Counted from the stretch's first letter, positions 55,268-64,000 are shown. The stretch is 64,000 bases of DNA from Acidobacteriota bacterium (GCA_019239425.1 JAFAZX010000012.1:62001-126000), one strand, 5' to 3'. Program-made: numbers and translations. The notes: a model not told the origin generated them from the letters alone.

Positions 55268-55340
55268 AGGGTGTTGGGTGTTGGGTGCTGGGTGTTGGTT
55301 AAAGACAGGTTCTTACCCAGCACCCAGCACCCAACACCCT
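55268..55340. repeat. Heptamer-word hairpin 20 (GGTGCTG/GGTGTTG type)
   Basis: Arms 55268-55292 and 55316-55340 are 25 nt with one mismatch, in GGTGTTG and GGTGCTG words. The apical segment GGTTAAAGACAGGTTCTTA resembles the loop of hairpin 18. It lies between the convergent ppiD and the exported-protein gene. Confidence 0.92.
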
Positions 55341-55341
55341 C

Positions 55342-56340
55342 TTAAAGCGACTTGAGCACGTTCCCGATCTCGGCCTGCGGGATGTCGAGGCGGAGCTGCA
55401 CCTCGTTGCCCCTGTTCGTGACCTTCATGCCGTCGACCAGCCCGCGCGTGAAGGCCCACTTCGGGCCGGCGATTGAGATGAAGCCGGGCGCGATCTGCCG
55501 CAGCGCGCCGACCACGTCGAAGAGCTGCTTGGCGTCGGCGGCCGTGCCCGCGCGCAGAGCCGTCATCAGCTGCAGCCCCGCGGCCGTCGAGCCTACCGTC
55601 CCGTAGAAGCCGCGCACCGAGGCGATGGCGCGATCCACGTTCGGCGAAAGCCCCGTCTCCACGCCCGCGAACGCGCCCGCCGGGACGTTGCCGGCGAAGG
55701 CGAGGAAGTCGCCCGCGCCGCGCGGGAAGTTGAGCACGCTCATGTCGGCGCGCCCGCGCCCCGCCTGCGCGTCGATGGCGGCGCGCACGTCCTCGGGCTC
55801 GCCGAGCGCGAGCGTGTTCTGGTCGAGCACGGCGAAGGCCAAGTCCTTCACGCTCATCTTCGCCAGGCCGAAGAGCTTGAGCCGGTCGTTGACGGCGGCG
55901 ACGTAGACGGTCTTGCCGCCGTAGGCCTGCTCGGTCAGTCCGCCCTTCGCGGCGGCGCGCGCCGCGGCGACGAGCGCGTCGGGGCGGAAGCGCCCGCGCG
56001 CGACGGCCGTCGTGTGGTCGAACTTGGTCGCGCCCGAGGGCAGCGCGACGATGCGCGTGCCGACGGCGAGCGTGTCGAACTCGCGCGCGTCAATGCCTGT
56101 GCGCGCCTTGAACTCTTCGACGTCGGCCGTGACCTGCGCGAGCCGCGCCTTGTCCGAGGCGAGCGAGCGCGGGATGACCTCGTTGAAGAGCGCGCGCACG
56201 TCGAGCGTGAGCACCGCGTCCGAGGCGGGCAGGGGGAGCGGGGCGGTGGCGGCCGTCCTCGCCGTCTGCGCGTGGGCCGCCGCCGAGAGGAGCGCGGCGA
56301 AGACGAGCGCGAGTGTCGAAGCGTAAAAAGTCCTTCTCAT
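55342..56340 (-). CDS. Exported protein of unknown function
   Basis: A 332-residue protein starting at the ATG at 56340 (AAAGG 8 nt upstream). It has a signal peptide (MRRTFYASTLALVFAALLSA, cleavage after AHA-Q). The mature part alternates strands and helices: LPASDAVLTLDVRALFNEVI, AVGTRIVALPSGATKFDHTT and FAVLDQNTLALGEPEDVRAA. The last of these reads like a domain in which stored values are scored against regulators. It resembles exported Acidobacteriota proteins I cannot name. Confidence 0.7.
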   Translation of the reverse strand: MRRTFYASTLALVFAALLSAAAHAQTARTAATAPLPLPASDAVLTLDVRALFNEVIPRSLASDKARLAQVTADVEEFKARTGIDAREFDTLAVGTRIVALPSGATKFDHTTAVARGRFRPDALVAAARAAAKGGLTEQAYGGKTVYVAAVNDRLKLFGLAKMSVKDLAFAVLDQNTLALGEPEDVRAAIDAQAGRGRADMSVLNFPRGAGDFLAFAGNVPAGAFAGVETGLSPNVDRAIASVRGFYGTVGSTAAGLQLMTALRAGTAADAKQLFDVVGALRQIAPGFISIAGPKWAFTRGLVDGMKVTNRGNEVQLRLDIPQAEIGNVLKSL

Positions 56341-56448
56341 AAAACCTTTCATCCCTGGTTCGCTTTGTTCGAATGCTTTAGGGGGAGCGGTGCGAGATTC
56401 GGATGCCGGTTCGAGGCCCGCTGGTTGGCCCGAGACTCTCAAGCGCCT

Positions 56449-56943
56449 TCAGTCGTCGCCCTGCGCCGGCAGGGTCTCGGGCTGCCTCTGCTCCTCCTGC
56501 CTCGTCCAGTCGCAGATACGCTGCTTGTCCTCTTCGGAGAGTCGCGCCGAAGGGTGGAGCGGCAGGTATGACTTGAGCGGCATCTCGCCCGACTCGACCT
56601 GCTCGCACATCTCGTGGAGCTTCCGCTCGCGCTTGCGCTTCGGGTAGGTCGCCCACTCCGAGAACGAGAGCTGGCGCCGCCCCTCCTCGACGTGGCTCTT
56701 CAAGAACCAGGAGACCGGCGCGACGTTCGAGTACCATGGCCAGTCCGTCTCAGACGAGTGGCAGTCTTTGCAGGAGCGCCGGAGGACGGCCTCGACCTCG
56801 GGCGTCATCTGCGTGTTGGCGCGCATCGCCTTGCGCTCGTCTGCGGCCGGGTTCGTCCGGTCGGGCCTGTAGGCCTGCGCCCCCAGGAAGAGCAGCGCGA
56901 AGACGAGCGCCGCCCACTTCAAGACCTTCCTCAAACGTCCCAT
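56449..56943 (-). CDS. Heme-binding domain (Haem_bd) c-type cytochrome-like protein
   Basis: A 164-residue protein with a membrane anchor (LKWAALVFALLFLGAQAYRP). It has a single CxxCH heme site in LRRSCKDCHSSETDWPWYS, followed by VAPVSWFLKSHVEEGRRQLS and FSEWATYPKRKRERKLHEM. This order matches the Haem_bd domain. E-M-P-L-K-S-Y-L-P-L-H-P may contribute the distal ligand. It is probably periplasmic and electron-transferring or heme-sensing. Confidence 0.9.
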   Translation of the reverse strand: MGRLRKVLKWAALVFALLFLGAQAYRPDRTNPAADERKAMRANTQMTPEVEAVLRRSCKDCHSSETDWPWYSNVAPVSWFLKSHVEEGRRQLSFSEWATYPKRKRERKLHEMCEQVESGEMPLKSYLPLHPSARLSEEDKQRICDWTRQEEQRQPETLPAQGDD

Positions 56944-57130
56944 CACAATGACGGGCGCCGCACGCGTCGCGTTAACAGCGCCCCACGCCTTTCGGAAAAT
57001 TCCCGCCGCAGATTTTTCGTCTGAACGAAGTGTTTCGATGTTAGCATACGCGCGCCGACACCCGCGAACCCGCGACCAACCGAGCGCCGCCACGCTTCAA
57101 GACAACCTGTATGCAACCGACGCGACCGGG

Positions 57131-57215
57131 CAGTACCGCCCGCGGTAGCGGGTGGGTCTGTCTAATCCCAGCGTCCCGTGTCGCCACAACCCACCCGCTA
57201 CCGCGGGCGGTACTG
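57131..57215. repeat. Long inverted repeat 21 (non-heptameric)
   Basis: Perfect 27-bp arms 57131-57157 and 57189-57215 with a 31-nt loop. Unlike the other elements its arms (CAGTACCGCCCGCGG...) are not built from 7-nt words, so it may be a different family. It lies between divergent genes within the 283-nt gap 56944-57226, 11 nt before the next start codon. Confidence 0.93.
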
Positions 57216-57226
57216 AATTACTTGCC

Positions 57227-58762
57227 ATGAAGCGCCTCGACAGTCGTGGGGAAGTGCAGGCGGCGCTCAGTCTGCTTACACGCGCGCTCGGAGCGCGCGG
57301 TTCCTGGTTTCTGCGCGAGGGGCGCGAGCGCGGCGTGTTCGAGCTGCGCCGCGGCGAGTGGGAACTGCGCGTGGCGGGGGGCTCGCTCGTCTTCTCTTAC
57401 TGGGGCGAGTCGGGCGCGCGCGCGTGGCGCGTCGCGGCGTGGCGCGCGGAGGGCGAGGGGTTCTGCCTCGAAGCGTCGAAGAGGACTGGCGCGGGCCGCG
57501 CGCTTCTGTGGCTCGTGCCGCGCGCGCTCGTCTCGACGGGGCGCGAGACGGTTCGGGAGGCGCGGCGCGCGGAGTGCGAACGTCTGGCCGCGCTGGTCTG
57601 CGAGTTCGCACGCGCGCGGGTCGAACACGCCTCTCTGAGTCAGGGCGCGCGGCGCGGCGAGCCGGGACGCTGGGCGCGCGTGCTTCTGAGGATGAAGGCC
57701 GGCGGGTGCGAGCGCGTCGCGGTCTCGGCGCCGGTCGTGCCCGCGGGCGCGGAGCTGGTCGAGAGCTTCGTCACGTCCGCGCTGCTCTGGTTCCTGCGGC
57801 CCGGCGAAGGCGAACGCGGCGCGCGCCGCCTGTGGCTCGTCGCGCCGCGGGCGCTCGCGGCCGCGGTCTGTGAAAGACTCCCGCTGCTGCGCGAAGGCCT
57901 GCGCGACTGCGTCTCGGTCTACGAGTTGAGAGAGGACGGGCGCGGCCTGACGCCTTTGCGCGCGCCGACGCTCGACGAACTGCTCGACACGCCTTCGACC
58001 AAACTCCCGCGCGGCCCGGAGCGGGCGCCGTCGGAGTTGGCCGCGGGCATCATGGCGCTCGCGCCCGCGGAGATAGACTTCGTGCGCGCGCGCCACGGCG
58101 AGACGCTGCGCTTCCGCGGGCTCCCCTTCGCGCGCGTCAGGCGCGTGGCCGGGCGCACGCACCTCTGGTTCGGCGTCGGCCACCGCCGCGAGTTGTTCGG
58201 AGAGGGGGGCGAGGCGGACTTCCGCAACCTCCTCGCGGCGCTCGAAGAGCACAGGCGCGCGGACGCGCCCGAGCGCCGTCACGCGCTCTACCGCGCCGCG
58301 CCCGAGGCCTGGCTCGAATCGCTGCTGCGCCGCGACGTGACGCGCCTCGACCCCGGCCTCCGCCTCGCGCCCATCCACGCGCAGTTCCGCGCCGCGCACG
58401 CTTCAGGCGCCGCCGCGGTTCGCCCCATAGACCTCCTCGCGCTCCGGCGCGACGGCCGCCTCGTCGTCGTCGAATTGAAGGTCTCGGAAGACGCCTCGCT
58501 CGCGCTGCAGGGCGCGGACTACTGGCGCCGCGTCGAGGCGCACCGCCGCGCCGGCCACGTCGCCCGCGCGCGCCTCTTCGGCGACGCCGAACTCGCGGAC
58601 GAGCCGCCGCTCCTCTACCTCGCCGCGCCCATGCTCCGCTTCCACCGCTCCTTCCAGACGCTCGCCCGCTGCCTCTCCACGCGCATCGAGACCTACCGCC
58701 TCGACCTCAACGAAGACTGGCGCGCCGGCCCCCGCGTCGTCCGCCGCTGTGCCTTGACGTGA
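57227..58762 (+). CDS. Putative PD-(D/E)XK nuclease-fold protein
   Basis: A 511-residue, Arg/Ala-rich protein starting at the ATG at 57227. The C-terminal third carries a PD-(D/E)XK-like motif: PIDLLALRRDGRLVVVELKV supplies Asp and the Glu-Leu-Lys pair. SLALQGADYWRRVEAHRRAG then recalls restriction-like nucleases acting on DNA ends. The N-terminal two thirds match nothing I recognise. The gene is monocistronic and no methylase or helicase is adjacent. A DNA-repair or defence nuclease is possible; function not established. Confidence 0.65.
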   Translation: MKRLDSRGEVQAALSLLTRALGARGSWFLREGRERGVFELRRGEWELRVAGGSLVFSYWGESGARAWRVAAWRAEGEGFCLEASKRTGAGRALLWLVPRALVSTGRETVREARRAECERLAALVCEFARARVEHASLSQGARRGEPGRWARVLLRMKAGGCERVAVSAPVVPAGAELVESFVTSALLWFLRPGEGERGARRLWLVAPRALAAAVCERLPLLREGLRDCVSVYELREDGRGLTPLRAPTLDELLDTPSTKLPRGPERAPSELAAGIMALAPAEIDFVRARHGETLRFRGLPFARVRRVAGRTHLWFGVGHRRELFGEGGEADFRNLLAALEEHRRADAPERRHALYRAAPEAWLESLLRRDVTRLDPGLRLAPIHAQFRAAHASGAAAVRPIDLLALRRDGRLVVVELKVSEDASLALQGADYWRRVEAHRRAGHVARARLFGDAELADEPPLLYLAAPMLRFHRSFQTLARCLSTRIETYRLDLNEDWRAGPRVVRRCALT

Positions 58763-58899
58763 GAGGGAAAAAGATTTACGCGGCGGCGCGGCGTGCATAT
58801 AATTCACGCTCCCCGGTTCGAACACTGCCGGCGCGAGTCCGAAGCTTTCACAGGAGGACTCCCCGGTATCCACACGTCACTTGCGACACGGAGGACGCC

Positions 58900-61800
58900 A
58901 TGAGACCGCACGCCCCACGTCTTAGCCGCACGCTCTGGCCCACACTCGTCCTTTCGTCAGTCGCGGCGCTGTCGGTCGCCTACCTGATTGCGAGTCGCCG
59001 CGAGGCGCCCGCGCCCCCGGCCGCCGCCGCGCAGACTCAGCCCTCCGGTGAGACCTACGGGCGCTTGCCCATGAGCTTCGAGGCCAACCGCGGCCAGGCC
59101 GAAGGCTCCGTAGACTTCCTCGCGCGCGGCGAAGGCTACTCGCTCTTCCTGAAGAACTCTGAAGCCGTCTTCGCCCTGCGGAGTAAAGAGCCCGACCCGC
59201 GGCCGAAGGTCTTGCGCATGAAGCTTGTCGGGTCTGACATCTCCGCGCGGGCCGAGGGCGCGGACGAGCTGGAAGGGAAGACCAACTACCTCTTCGGCGA
59301 CGACCCTTCGCAGTGGCAGACCGACGTGCCGACCTACGGGCGCGTGCGCTACGCGGGCGTCTACGCGGGCGTCGACCTCGTCTACTACGGCAACCAGCGG
59401 CAGTTGGAGTACGACTTCCGCGTCGCGCCCGGCGCCGACCCGCGCGCCGTCGCGCTGAAGTTCGAAGGCGCGGACGCGGTCGAGTTGGGCGCGAACGGCG
59501 ACCTGCTCCTCAAACTCGGCGAGACGTTCGTCCGCCAGCCAAGGCCCTTCGCTTACCAGGAGAGCGCGGGCGCGCGGCGCGAGGTCGAGGCCGCTTACGC
59601 CGTCGGCGCGGACGGGCTCGTCCGCTTCCGCTTAGGCGGCTTCGACCCGGCGCTGCCGCTCGTCATCGACCCCGTCTTCGCCTACTCGACCTTCATCGGC
59701 GGCTCCCTCGGCTGGGACGTGGCGGTCGACCCCGCGGGCAACGCCTACGTCGCGGGCTCCACCGTCTCGGACAACTTCCCCACGGTCAACCCGCTTCAGG
59801 CGGCGCGCGGCGGCTTGAGGGACGCGTTCGTGAAGAAGATTAACGCGGCGGGCACCGCCGTCGTCTACTCGACCTACCTCGGCGGCCGCGATGACGACGA
59901 GGCGCGGCGCATCGCCGTCGACTCCGACGGCAACGCCTACGTCAAAGGCGTCACGGTCTCCGACAACTTCCCCACCGCCAACGCCTTCGACAGCACATAC
60001 AACGGCGGCGGCGACGCCTTCGTCTCGAAGCTCAACCCCTCGGGCTCGGCGCTCGTCTACTCGACCTACCTCGGCGGCGGCGGCAACGACGGCGCGCCCG
60101 ACCATCTCCTCGGCGACTTCGACTTCGCCAGCGGCATCGCCGTCGACTCCGCGGGCAACGCCTACGTCACGGGGACGACCGGCTCGACCGACTTCCCCAC
60201 GGCCAACGCCATCGACAACACGCTCGGCGGCGGCGGCGACGCCTTCCTGACCAAGCTCAACGCCGCGGGCTCGGCCCTCGTCTACTCGACCTACCTCGGC
60301 GGGGGCGGCGGCGACAGCGGCATCGACGTGGCGGTCGATTCCGCCGGCGACGCCTACGTCACCGGCACCACCAGCTCGACCGACTTCCCCACGGCCAACC
60401 CCCGCCAGGCCACGCTCCGCGGCCCGAGCGACGCCTTCGTGACGAAGGTGAACGCCGCCGGGTCGGCGCTCGTCTACTCGACCTACCTCGGCGGCGGCTT
60501 CGGCAGCGAGTTCGGCCACGCCATCGCGGTCGACGCGGCCGGCAACGCTTACGTCACGGGGGAGACATTCTCCATTGACTTCCCCACGACGCTCGGCGCC
60601 TTCCAGACCTTGCACGGCAACGTCAACGGCGGCCCCCCGCAAGACGCCTTCCTGACGAAGTACAACGCCGACGGGTCGGCCGTCGTTTACTCGACCTTCC
60701 TCGGCGGGGGCGGCGCCGGCGGGGAGACAGGCTACGGCGTCGCGGTCGATTCGGCCGGCAACGCCTACGTCGCCGGCAACGTGAGCTTCCCCTCCAACTT
60801 CCCGACCACCAACGCCCTCCAGTGCAGGAGCGACAACAACAACGAGGACGCCTTCCTGACGAAGTTCAACGCGACCGGGTCGGCGCTCGTCTACTCGACG
60901 CTCCTCGGCGCCCGCAGGGCGAGGGGCGTCGCGGTCGACGCGGCGGGCAACGCCTACGTCACCGGCGCCGCGTTCGACCTCTTCCTGCCCGTGACGAACG
61001 CCCTCCAGAGCGTCCCCGGCCCCGGCGGCGCCTTCCTGGCGAAGGTCAACGACGCCGCGGCCACGGCCTCCGCGTTCAGGTTCAGCCAGGCGATCTACTT
61101 CGTCGACGAGGACGTGACCTCGGCCAACCTCGTCGTCCAGCGCACCGGCAACCTCTCGGCGCCGGCCACCGTGGACTACAGCACCAGCGACCGCCTGGCC
61201 TCCGAGCGCTCCGACTACAGCACGGCCGTCGGCACGCTGCGCTTCGCCGCGGGGCAGAGCGAGGCGACACTGCCCGTGCTCATCAACGAGGACTCGTTCG
61301 GGGGCGACTCGGACAGGGACGACTTTAACGTCGTGCTCTCGAACCCGACGGGCGGCGCGGCGATCTCGTGCCCGGAGGGGACGGCCACCGTCCGGATCGC
61401 CGACGAGGTGGAGCCCCAGACGAACGCCATCGACGACCCGGCCACTTTCGTCGGCACGCACTACCACGACTTCCTCAACCGGCAGGCCGACACGGCGGGC
61501 CTCAACTTCTGGGCCGACCAGCTCACCGCCTGCGGCGCGGACGCCGCCTGCGTCGACCGCAAGCGCGCGGCCGTCTCGACCGCCTTCTTCCTGTCCATCG
61601 AGTTCCAGCAGACCGCCTTCTACGTCTTCCGCGTCTACAGGGCGTCGTTCCCCGACTCGGCGGCGCGCCCGCGCGGCATGCCCCGCTACCGCGAGTTCCT
61701 GCGCGGCCAGCAGGAGGTGGGGCGCGGCGTCGTCGTCAACCAGGCGGGCTGGGAGCAGGTGCTCGAAACGAACAAGGACGAGTTCGCGCGCCGCTGGGTG

Positions 61801-62235
61801 CAGCGGCCCGACTTCCTCGCGGAGTTCCCCGCGGACATGACGTTCGACGCCTACGTCGCCAAGCTCGCCGCCAACTCCGGCGTGACCCTGACGCCCACCG
61901 AGATCAACGTCCTCTTCGAGGGCTGGGACAGCACGGTCAACGGCCGGGCCAGGACGCTCAGGCGCGTCGTCGAACTCGGGTCGGTCTACAACCGGCAGTT
62001 CAACGCGGGCTTCGTCTTCTCGCAGTACGTCGGCTACCTGCGCCGCAACCCGAACGACGCGCCCGACATCGACTACACCGGCTTCGACTTCTGGCTCGCC
62101 AAGCTCGACAGCTTCAGCCTCCCCGGCGAGGACGTGCGCGACCCGCAGACGGCGCTCACGCGCGCCAACCGCGCCGAGATGGTGCGCGCCTTCATCCGCT
62201 CGACCGAGTACCGCCAGCGCTTCGGCCTGCCGTAG
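58900..62235 (+). CDS. Giant exported SBBP-repeat/Calx-beta/DUF4214 protein
   Basis: A 1111-residue protein starting at the ATG at 58900 after GGAGGA. An N-terminal signal or anchor helix (LWPTLVLSSVAALSVAYLIA) precedes a DUF7948-like domain (LPMSFEANRGQAEGSVDFLA to about residue 260). Seven to eight beta-propeller (SBBP) repeats follow, each with a GNAYVTGxTxSxDFPTxN blade and an ALVYSTYLGGG strand. A Calx-beta-like domain (about 690-840) and two DUF4214-like blocks (HDFLNRQADTAGLNFWADQL and SQYVGYLRRNPNDAPDID) end the protein. Typical of Acidobacteriota surface proteins; role unknown. Confidence 0.93.
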   Translation: MRPHAPRLSRTLWPTLVLSSVAALSVAYLIASRREAPAPPAAAAQTQPSGETYGRLPMSFEANRGQAEGSVDFLARGEGYSLFLKNSEAVFALRSKEPDPRPKVLRMKLVGSDISARAEGADELEGKTNYLFGDDPSQWQTDVPTYGRVRYAGVYAGVDLVYYGNQRQLEYDFRVAPGADPRAVALKFEGADAVELGANGDLLLKLGETFVRQPRPFAYQESAGARREVEAAYAVGADGLVRFRLGGFDPALPLVIDPVFAYSTFIGGSLGWDVAVDPAGNAYVAGSTVSDNFPTVNPLQAARGGLRDAFVKKINAAGTAVVYSTYLGGRDDDEARRIAVDSDGNAYVKGVTVSDNFPTANAFDSTYNGGGDAFVSKLNPSGSALVYSTYLGGGGNDGAPDHLLGDFDFASGIAVDSAGNAYVTGTTGSTDFPTANAIDNTLGGGGDAFLTKLNAAGSALVYSTYLGGGGGDSGIDVAVDSAGDAYVTGTTSSTDFPTANPRQATLRGPSDAFVTKVNAAGSALVYSTYLGGGFGSEFGHAIAVDAAGNAYVTGETFSIDFPTTLGAFQTLHGNVNGGPPQDAFLTKYNADGSAVVYSTFLGGGGAGGETGYGVAVDSAGNAYVAGNVSFPSNFPTTNALQCRSDNNNEDAFLTKFNATGSALVYSTLLGARRARGVAVDAAGNAYVTGAAFDLFLPVTNALQSVPGPGGAFLAKVNDAAATASAFRFSQAIYFVDEDVTSANLVVQRTGNLSAPATVDYSTSDRLASERSDYSTAVGTLRFAAGQSEATLPVLINEDSFGGDSDRDDFNVVLSNPTGGAAISCPEGTATVRIADEVEPQTNAIDDPATFVGTHYHDFLNRQADTAGLNFWADQLTACGADAACVDRKRAAVSTAFFLSIEFQQTAFYVFRVYRASFPDSAARPRGMPRYREFLRGQQEVGRGVVVNQAGWEQVLETNKDEFARRWVQRPDFLAEFPADMTFDAYVAKLAANSGVTLTPTEINVLFEGWDSTVNGRARTLRRVVELGSVYNRQFNAGFVFSQYVGYLRRNPNDAPDIDYTGFDFWLAKLDSFSLPGEDVRDPQTALTRANRAEMVRAFIRSTEYRQRFGLP

Positions 62236-62237
62236 AC

Positions 62238-62329
62238 GGTAAGAGGGTGCTGGGTGCTGGGTGCTGGGTGCTGGGGAAGAATAGGCTTCTACCCAGCACC
62301 TAGAACCCAGCACCCAGCACCCTCTTACC
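62238..62329. repeat. Heptamer-word hairpin 22 (GGTGCTG type)
   Basis: Arms 62238-62274 and 62293-62329 are 37 nt with two mismatches, in GGTGCTG words. The 18-nt loop GGGAAGAATAGGCTTCTA contains GAAG..CTTC. It starts 2 nt after the preceding stop codon and ends 10 nt before the mug start codon. Confidence 0.95.
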
Positions 62330-62339
62330 GCTTTTCATC

Positions 62340-62897
62340 ATGAGCATCTACAAGCCGACGAAGGAGGAGGTGCAGGCGGCGGCGGGGCGGACGGTGCCGG
62401 ACGTGATCGCGCGGGACTTGCGCGTGCTCTTCTGCGGCATCAACCCGGGGCTTTACACTGCGGCCGTGGGGCACCACTTCGCGCGGCCGGGCACCCGTTT
62501 CTGGCCGGCGCTCCACCTCTCGGGCTTCACCGAGCGGCGGCTCTCGCCCTTCGAGGAGGGCGAGCTGCTCGCGCGCGGCCTCGGCATCACGAACGTCGTC
62601 GCGCGCGCGACCGCGGCGGCCGCCGAGCTGGCGCCCGAAGAGTTCGGGCGCGGCGGCCGGCTCCTCCGGGCGAAGGTGAAGAAGTACCGCCCGCGCTTCC
62701 TCGCGGTGCTCGGCGTCGGCGCCTACCGCGCGGCCTTCGCGCGCCCGAAGGCGGGCGTGGGGAGGCAGGACGAAAAGCTTGAGGCCGCCGCGGTCTGGGT
62801 GCTCCCCAACCCGAGCGGCCTCAACGCCAACTACCGCACCGAAGACCTCGCCCGCCTCTTCCGCGAACTGCGCGAAGCGGTCGAGCGCGAGCTTTAA
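62340..62897 (+). CDS. mug: G/U mismatch-specific uracil-DNA glycosylase Mug
   Basis: A 185-residue base-excision repair enzyme that removes uracil or thymine opposite guanine. Family motifs are VLFCGINPGLYTAAVGHHFA (active-site Asn in GINPG) and VWVLPNPSGLNANY (the NPSGLN motif inserting into the base stack). RPGTRFWPALHLSGFTERRL completes the core. No Shine-Dalgarno is evident; a repeat arm precedes the start. Confidence 0.95.
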   Translation: MSIYKPTKEEVQAAAGRTVPDVIARDLRVLFCGINPGLYTAAVGHHFARPGTRFWPALHLSGFTERRLSPFEEGELLARGLGITNVVARATAAAAELAPEEFGRGGRLLRAKVKKYRPRFLAVLGVGAYRAAFARPKAGVGRQDEKLEAAAVWVLPNPSGLNANYRTEDLARLFRELREAVEREL

Positions 62898-62938
62898 CTC
62901 TCAGACTGTGTCTTCCTTGAAATACGAACGACAGATTA

Positions 62939-63106
62939 TTAATCCTCTCCTGCATCCTCCCGACGGTCTCTTCTTTCTTTACCGGCCTGCAAACGCTCGC
63001 GCGTCTCCTGTTCGAACTCCGTGACCAGCTTCTCCAACTGGGCTATCTTCTCCGCGGACTGCGCCTGTTGTTGAAGCATGAACTCCCTATACTGTTCTTC
63101 ATTCAT
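62939..63106 (-). CDS. Small coiled-coil protein, 55 residues, function unknown
   Basis: Minus strand from ATG at 63106 to TAA at 62939. The sequence begins MNEEQYREFMLQQQAQSAEK and is predicted helical throughout. Hydrophobics recur in a heptad pattern (I21, L24, L27, V28, F31), followed by a highly charged basic-acidic tail. AAAGG lies about 10 nt upstream. Its codon use is less GC-skewed than its neighbours. It lies downstream of msrA in the same orientation and may be a genuine small gene. Confidence 0.55.
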   Translation of the reverse strand: MNEEQYREFMLQQQAQSAEKIAQLEKLVTEFEQETRERLQAGKERRDRREDAGED

Positions 63107-63152
63107 TTCGGTAAGCCTTTCCGGCGATCAACGCACGTGATGTAAGTCCGAT

Positions 63153-63701
63153 TCAGGCTTTCAGCTTTTCGAGGAAGTGCTTGCGGAACTTGGAGACCTT
63201 GGGCGCGACGACGGCGCGGCAGTAGGGCTGCGAAGGGTTCCGCTCGAAGTAGTCCTGGTGGTAGTCCTCGGCCGGGTAGAAGGTCTCTAAGGGCACGACC
63301 TCCGTCACGACGGGCGAGTCCCAGACCTCTTCGGCCGTCAGCTCGGCGATGACCTGCTCGGCCGTCTCGCGCTGCTCCCGGTCGTGGTAGAAGACGGCCG
63401 AGCGGTACTGCGTGCCGACGTCCGCGCCCTGCCGGTTGAGGGTCGTCGGGTCGTGGATGGTGAAGAAGACTTCGAGCAGCTCTCTATAGGAGACGGCCGC
63501 GGGGTCGTACGTGATCTGCACGACCTCCGCGTGGCCGGTCGTGCCGTCGCAGACCTGCCGGTAGGTCGGGTTCGCGACGTGCCCGCCCGCGTAGCCCGAC
63601 ACGACGCGCTCGACGCCGCGCAGCTCTTTGTAGACCGCCTCAAGACACCAGAAGCAACCGCCGGCGAGCGTCGCCAGCCCCCTCGTCTGTTCAGTGCTCA
63701 T
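63153..63701 (-). CDS. msrA: Peptide-methionine (S)-S-oxide reductase MsrA
   Basis: A 182-residue enzyme that reduces oxidised methionine. The catalytic Cys is residue 16 in [17 protein letters not shown]. Typical following motifs are [20 protein letters not shown] and [12 protein letters not shown], then [20 protein letters not shown] and [17 protein letters not shown]. No MsrB fusion is present; the active residue is Cys, not selenocysteine, despite the tRNA-Sec elsewhere in the window. Confidence 0.97.
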   Translation of the reverse strand: MSTEQTRGLATLAGGCFWCLEAVYKELRGVERVVSGYAGGHVANPTYRQVCDGTTGHAEVVQITYDPAAVSYRELLEVFFTIHDPTTLNRQGADVGTQYRSAVFYHDREQRETAEQVIAELTAEEVWDSPVVTEVVPLETFYPAEDYHQDYFERNPSQPYCRAVVAPKVSKFRKHFLEKLKA

Positions 63702-63899
63702 CCTTGATGTAAACCGCCGTTACGAGTTTGAAGTCCGCGAAGATTATAACCCGCGCGCGGGAAAATAAACCCGGCCCTGCGCGCGTTTTCTGTCGTATAA
63801 AGGGTGATTCGCCGGTTCGCCTGTGGCAAGATGAGGGACTCAAGCCGCCGGCCGTTCGCGACCTTTTCCTTCGCTCCCGAAGAAAGACGCTGACACCAG

Positions 63900-64000
63900 A
63901 TGCCCGACTCGACCGAACTGCTCCAACCACCCATCCAACAGAAAGAGCCCGGCCTCTTCGCCGCCGTGCGCGAGGCCGTGCGCGGCGCGCGCCCCACGTA
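63900..64000 (+). CDS. N-terminal fragment of a gene running off the window
   Basis: About 33 residues from the ATG at 63900 (MPDSTELLQPPIQQKEPGLF, then AAVREAVRGAR). The basic, amphipathic start is compatible with the cytoplasmic N-terminus of a multidrug transporter such as MATE, but too little is visible to assign a family. The 198-nt gap before it (63702-63899) shows nothing else. Confidence 0.45.
   Translation, partial: MPDSTELLQPPIQQKEPGLFAAVREAVRGARPT

Noticed and set aside
63153-63701. MsrA as the selenoprotein served by the tRNA-Sec
   Set aside because: Its active site is GGCFWC with an ordinary Cys codon; no in-frame TGA is used.

Overview
This is a GC-rich bacterial chromosome segment of about 64 kb with some 48 protein genes and one tRNA. 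The gene content points to an Acidobacteriota genome, probably Blastocatellia/Pyrinomonadaceae-like. The indicators are a giant exported beta-propeller (SBBP) protein ending in Calx-beta and DUF4214-like regions, RNase G with a huge disordered insert, tandem M28 peptidases with Pro-rich linkers, a Uma2 nuclease, and a complete Gram-negative RND/TolC export set. This placement is inferred from family knowledge, not from a search.

Layout: 1-1509 carries two enoyl-CoA hydratase paralogues on the minus strand. 1655-1753 is a selenocysteine tRNA (selC). 1854-5888 holds dprA, zapA and three unassigned membrane or exported proteins. 5947-11114 holds an old-yellow-enzyme reductase, a MazEF-type module, an exported amidohydrolase and gamma-glutamyltransferase. 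11333-13894 is topA. 14066-17835 is a tandem pair of exported M28 peptidases. 17925-21235 (minus) has a TPR protein, a metallophosphoesterase and a lipid kinase. 21330-23274 (minus) is a YqjD/YqjE-like membrane-stress cluster. 23609-31189 is a TetR-adaptor-RND-TolC efflux operon with a palindromic operator candidate. 31277-35505 has an EEP hydrolase, an MBL hydrolase, a 2H phosphoesterase, a BshB1-like deacetylase and an alpha/beta hydrolase. 35619-38621 is RNase G/E. 39963-45839 (minus) is the cell-shape operon mreB-mreC-mreD-mrdA-mrdB. 46221-50368 has GGDEF, FecR and TerC genes. 50539-52868 is a translationally coupled tyrosinase-DUF2182 pair. 53139-62235 has PpiD, a heme-binding protein, a PD-(D/E)XK-like protein and the SBBP giant. 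The window ends with mug, a 55-residue coiled-coil ORF, msrA and a truncated gene.

The most striking feature is not a gene. At least 22 gene boundaries (about one per 3 kb) carry a long inverted repeat whose two arms are built from short tandem words, nearly always 7 nt and twice 8 nt. Examples are CAGTTTT, GGCAGTA, GGTGCTG, GTTTACG, GATGAAT, GGATGAA and GGTAAAT. Word sequences differ between loci, but each locus keeps two complementary arms of about 17-38 bp and usually an 11-43 nt apical loop, often with a GAAG..CTTC-like core. All four junctions of the mreBCD-mrdAB operon are filled by such hairpins, some starting on the base next to a start codon. One element is nested inside another, the same word array recurs at distant sites, and several genes end inside an arm. 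I do not recognise this as a named repeat family, and no transposase is present in the window.
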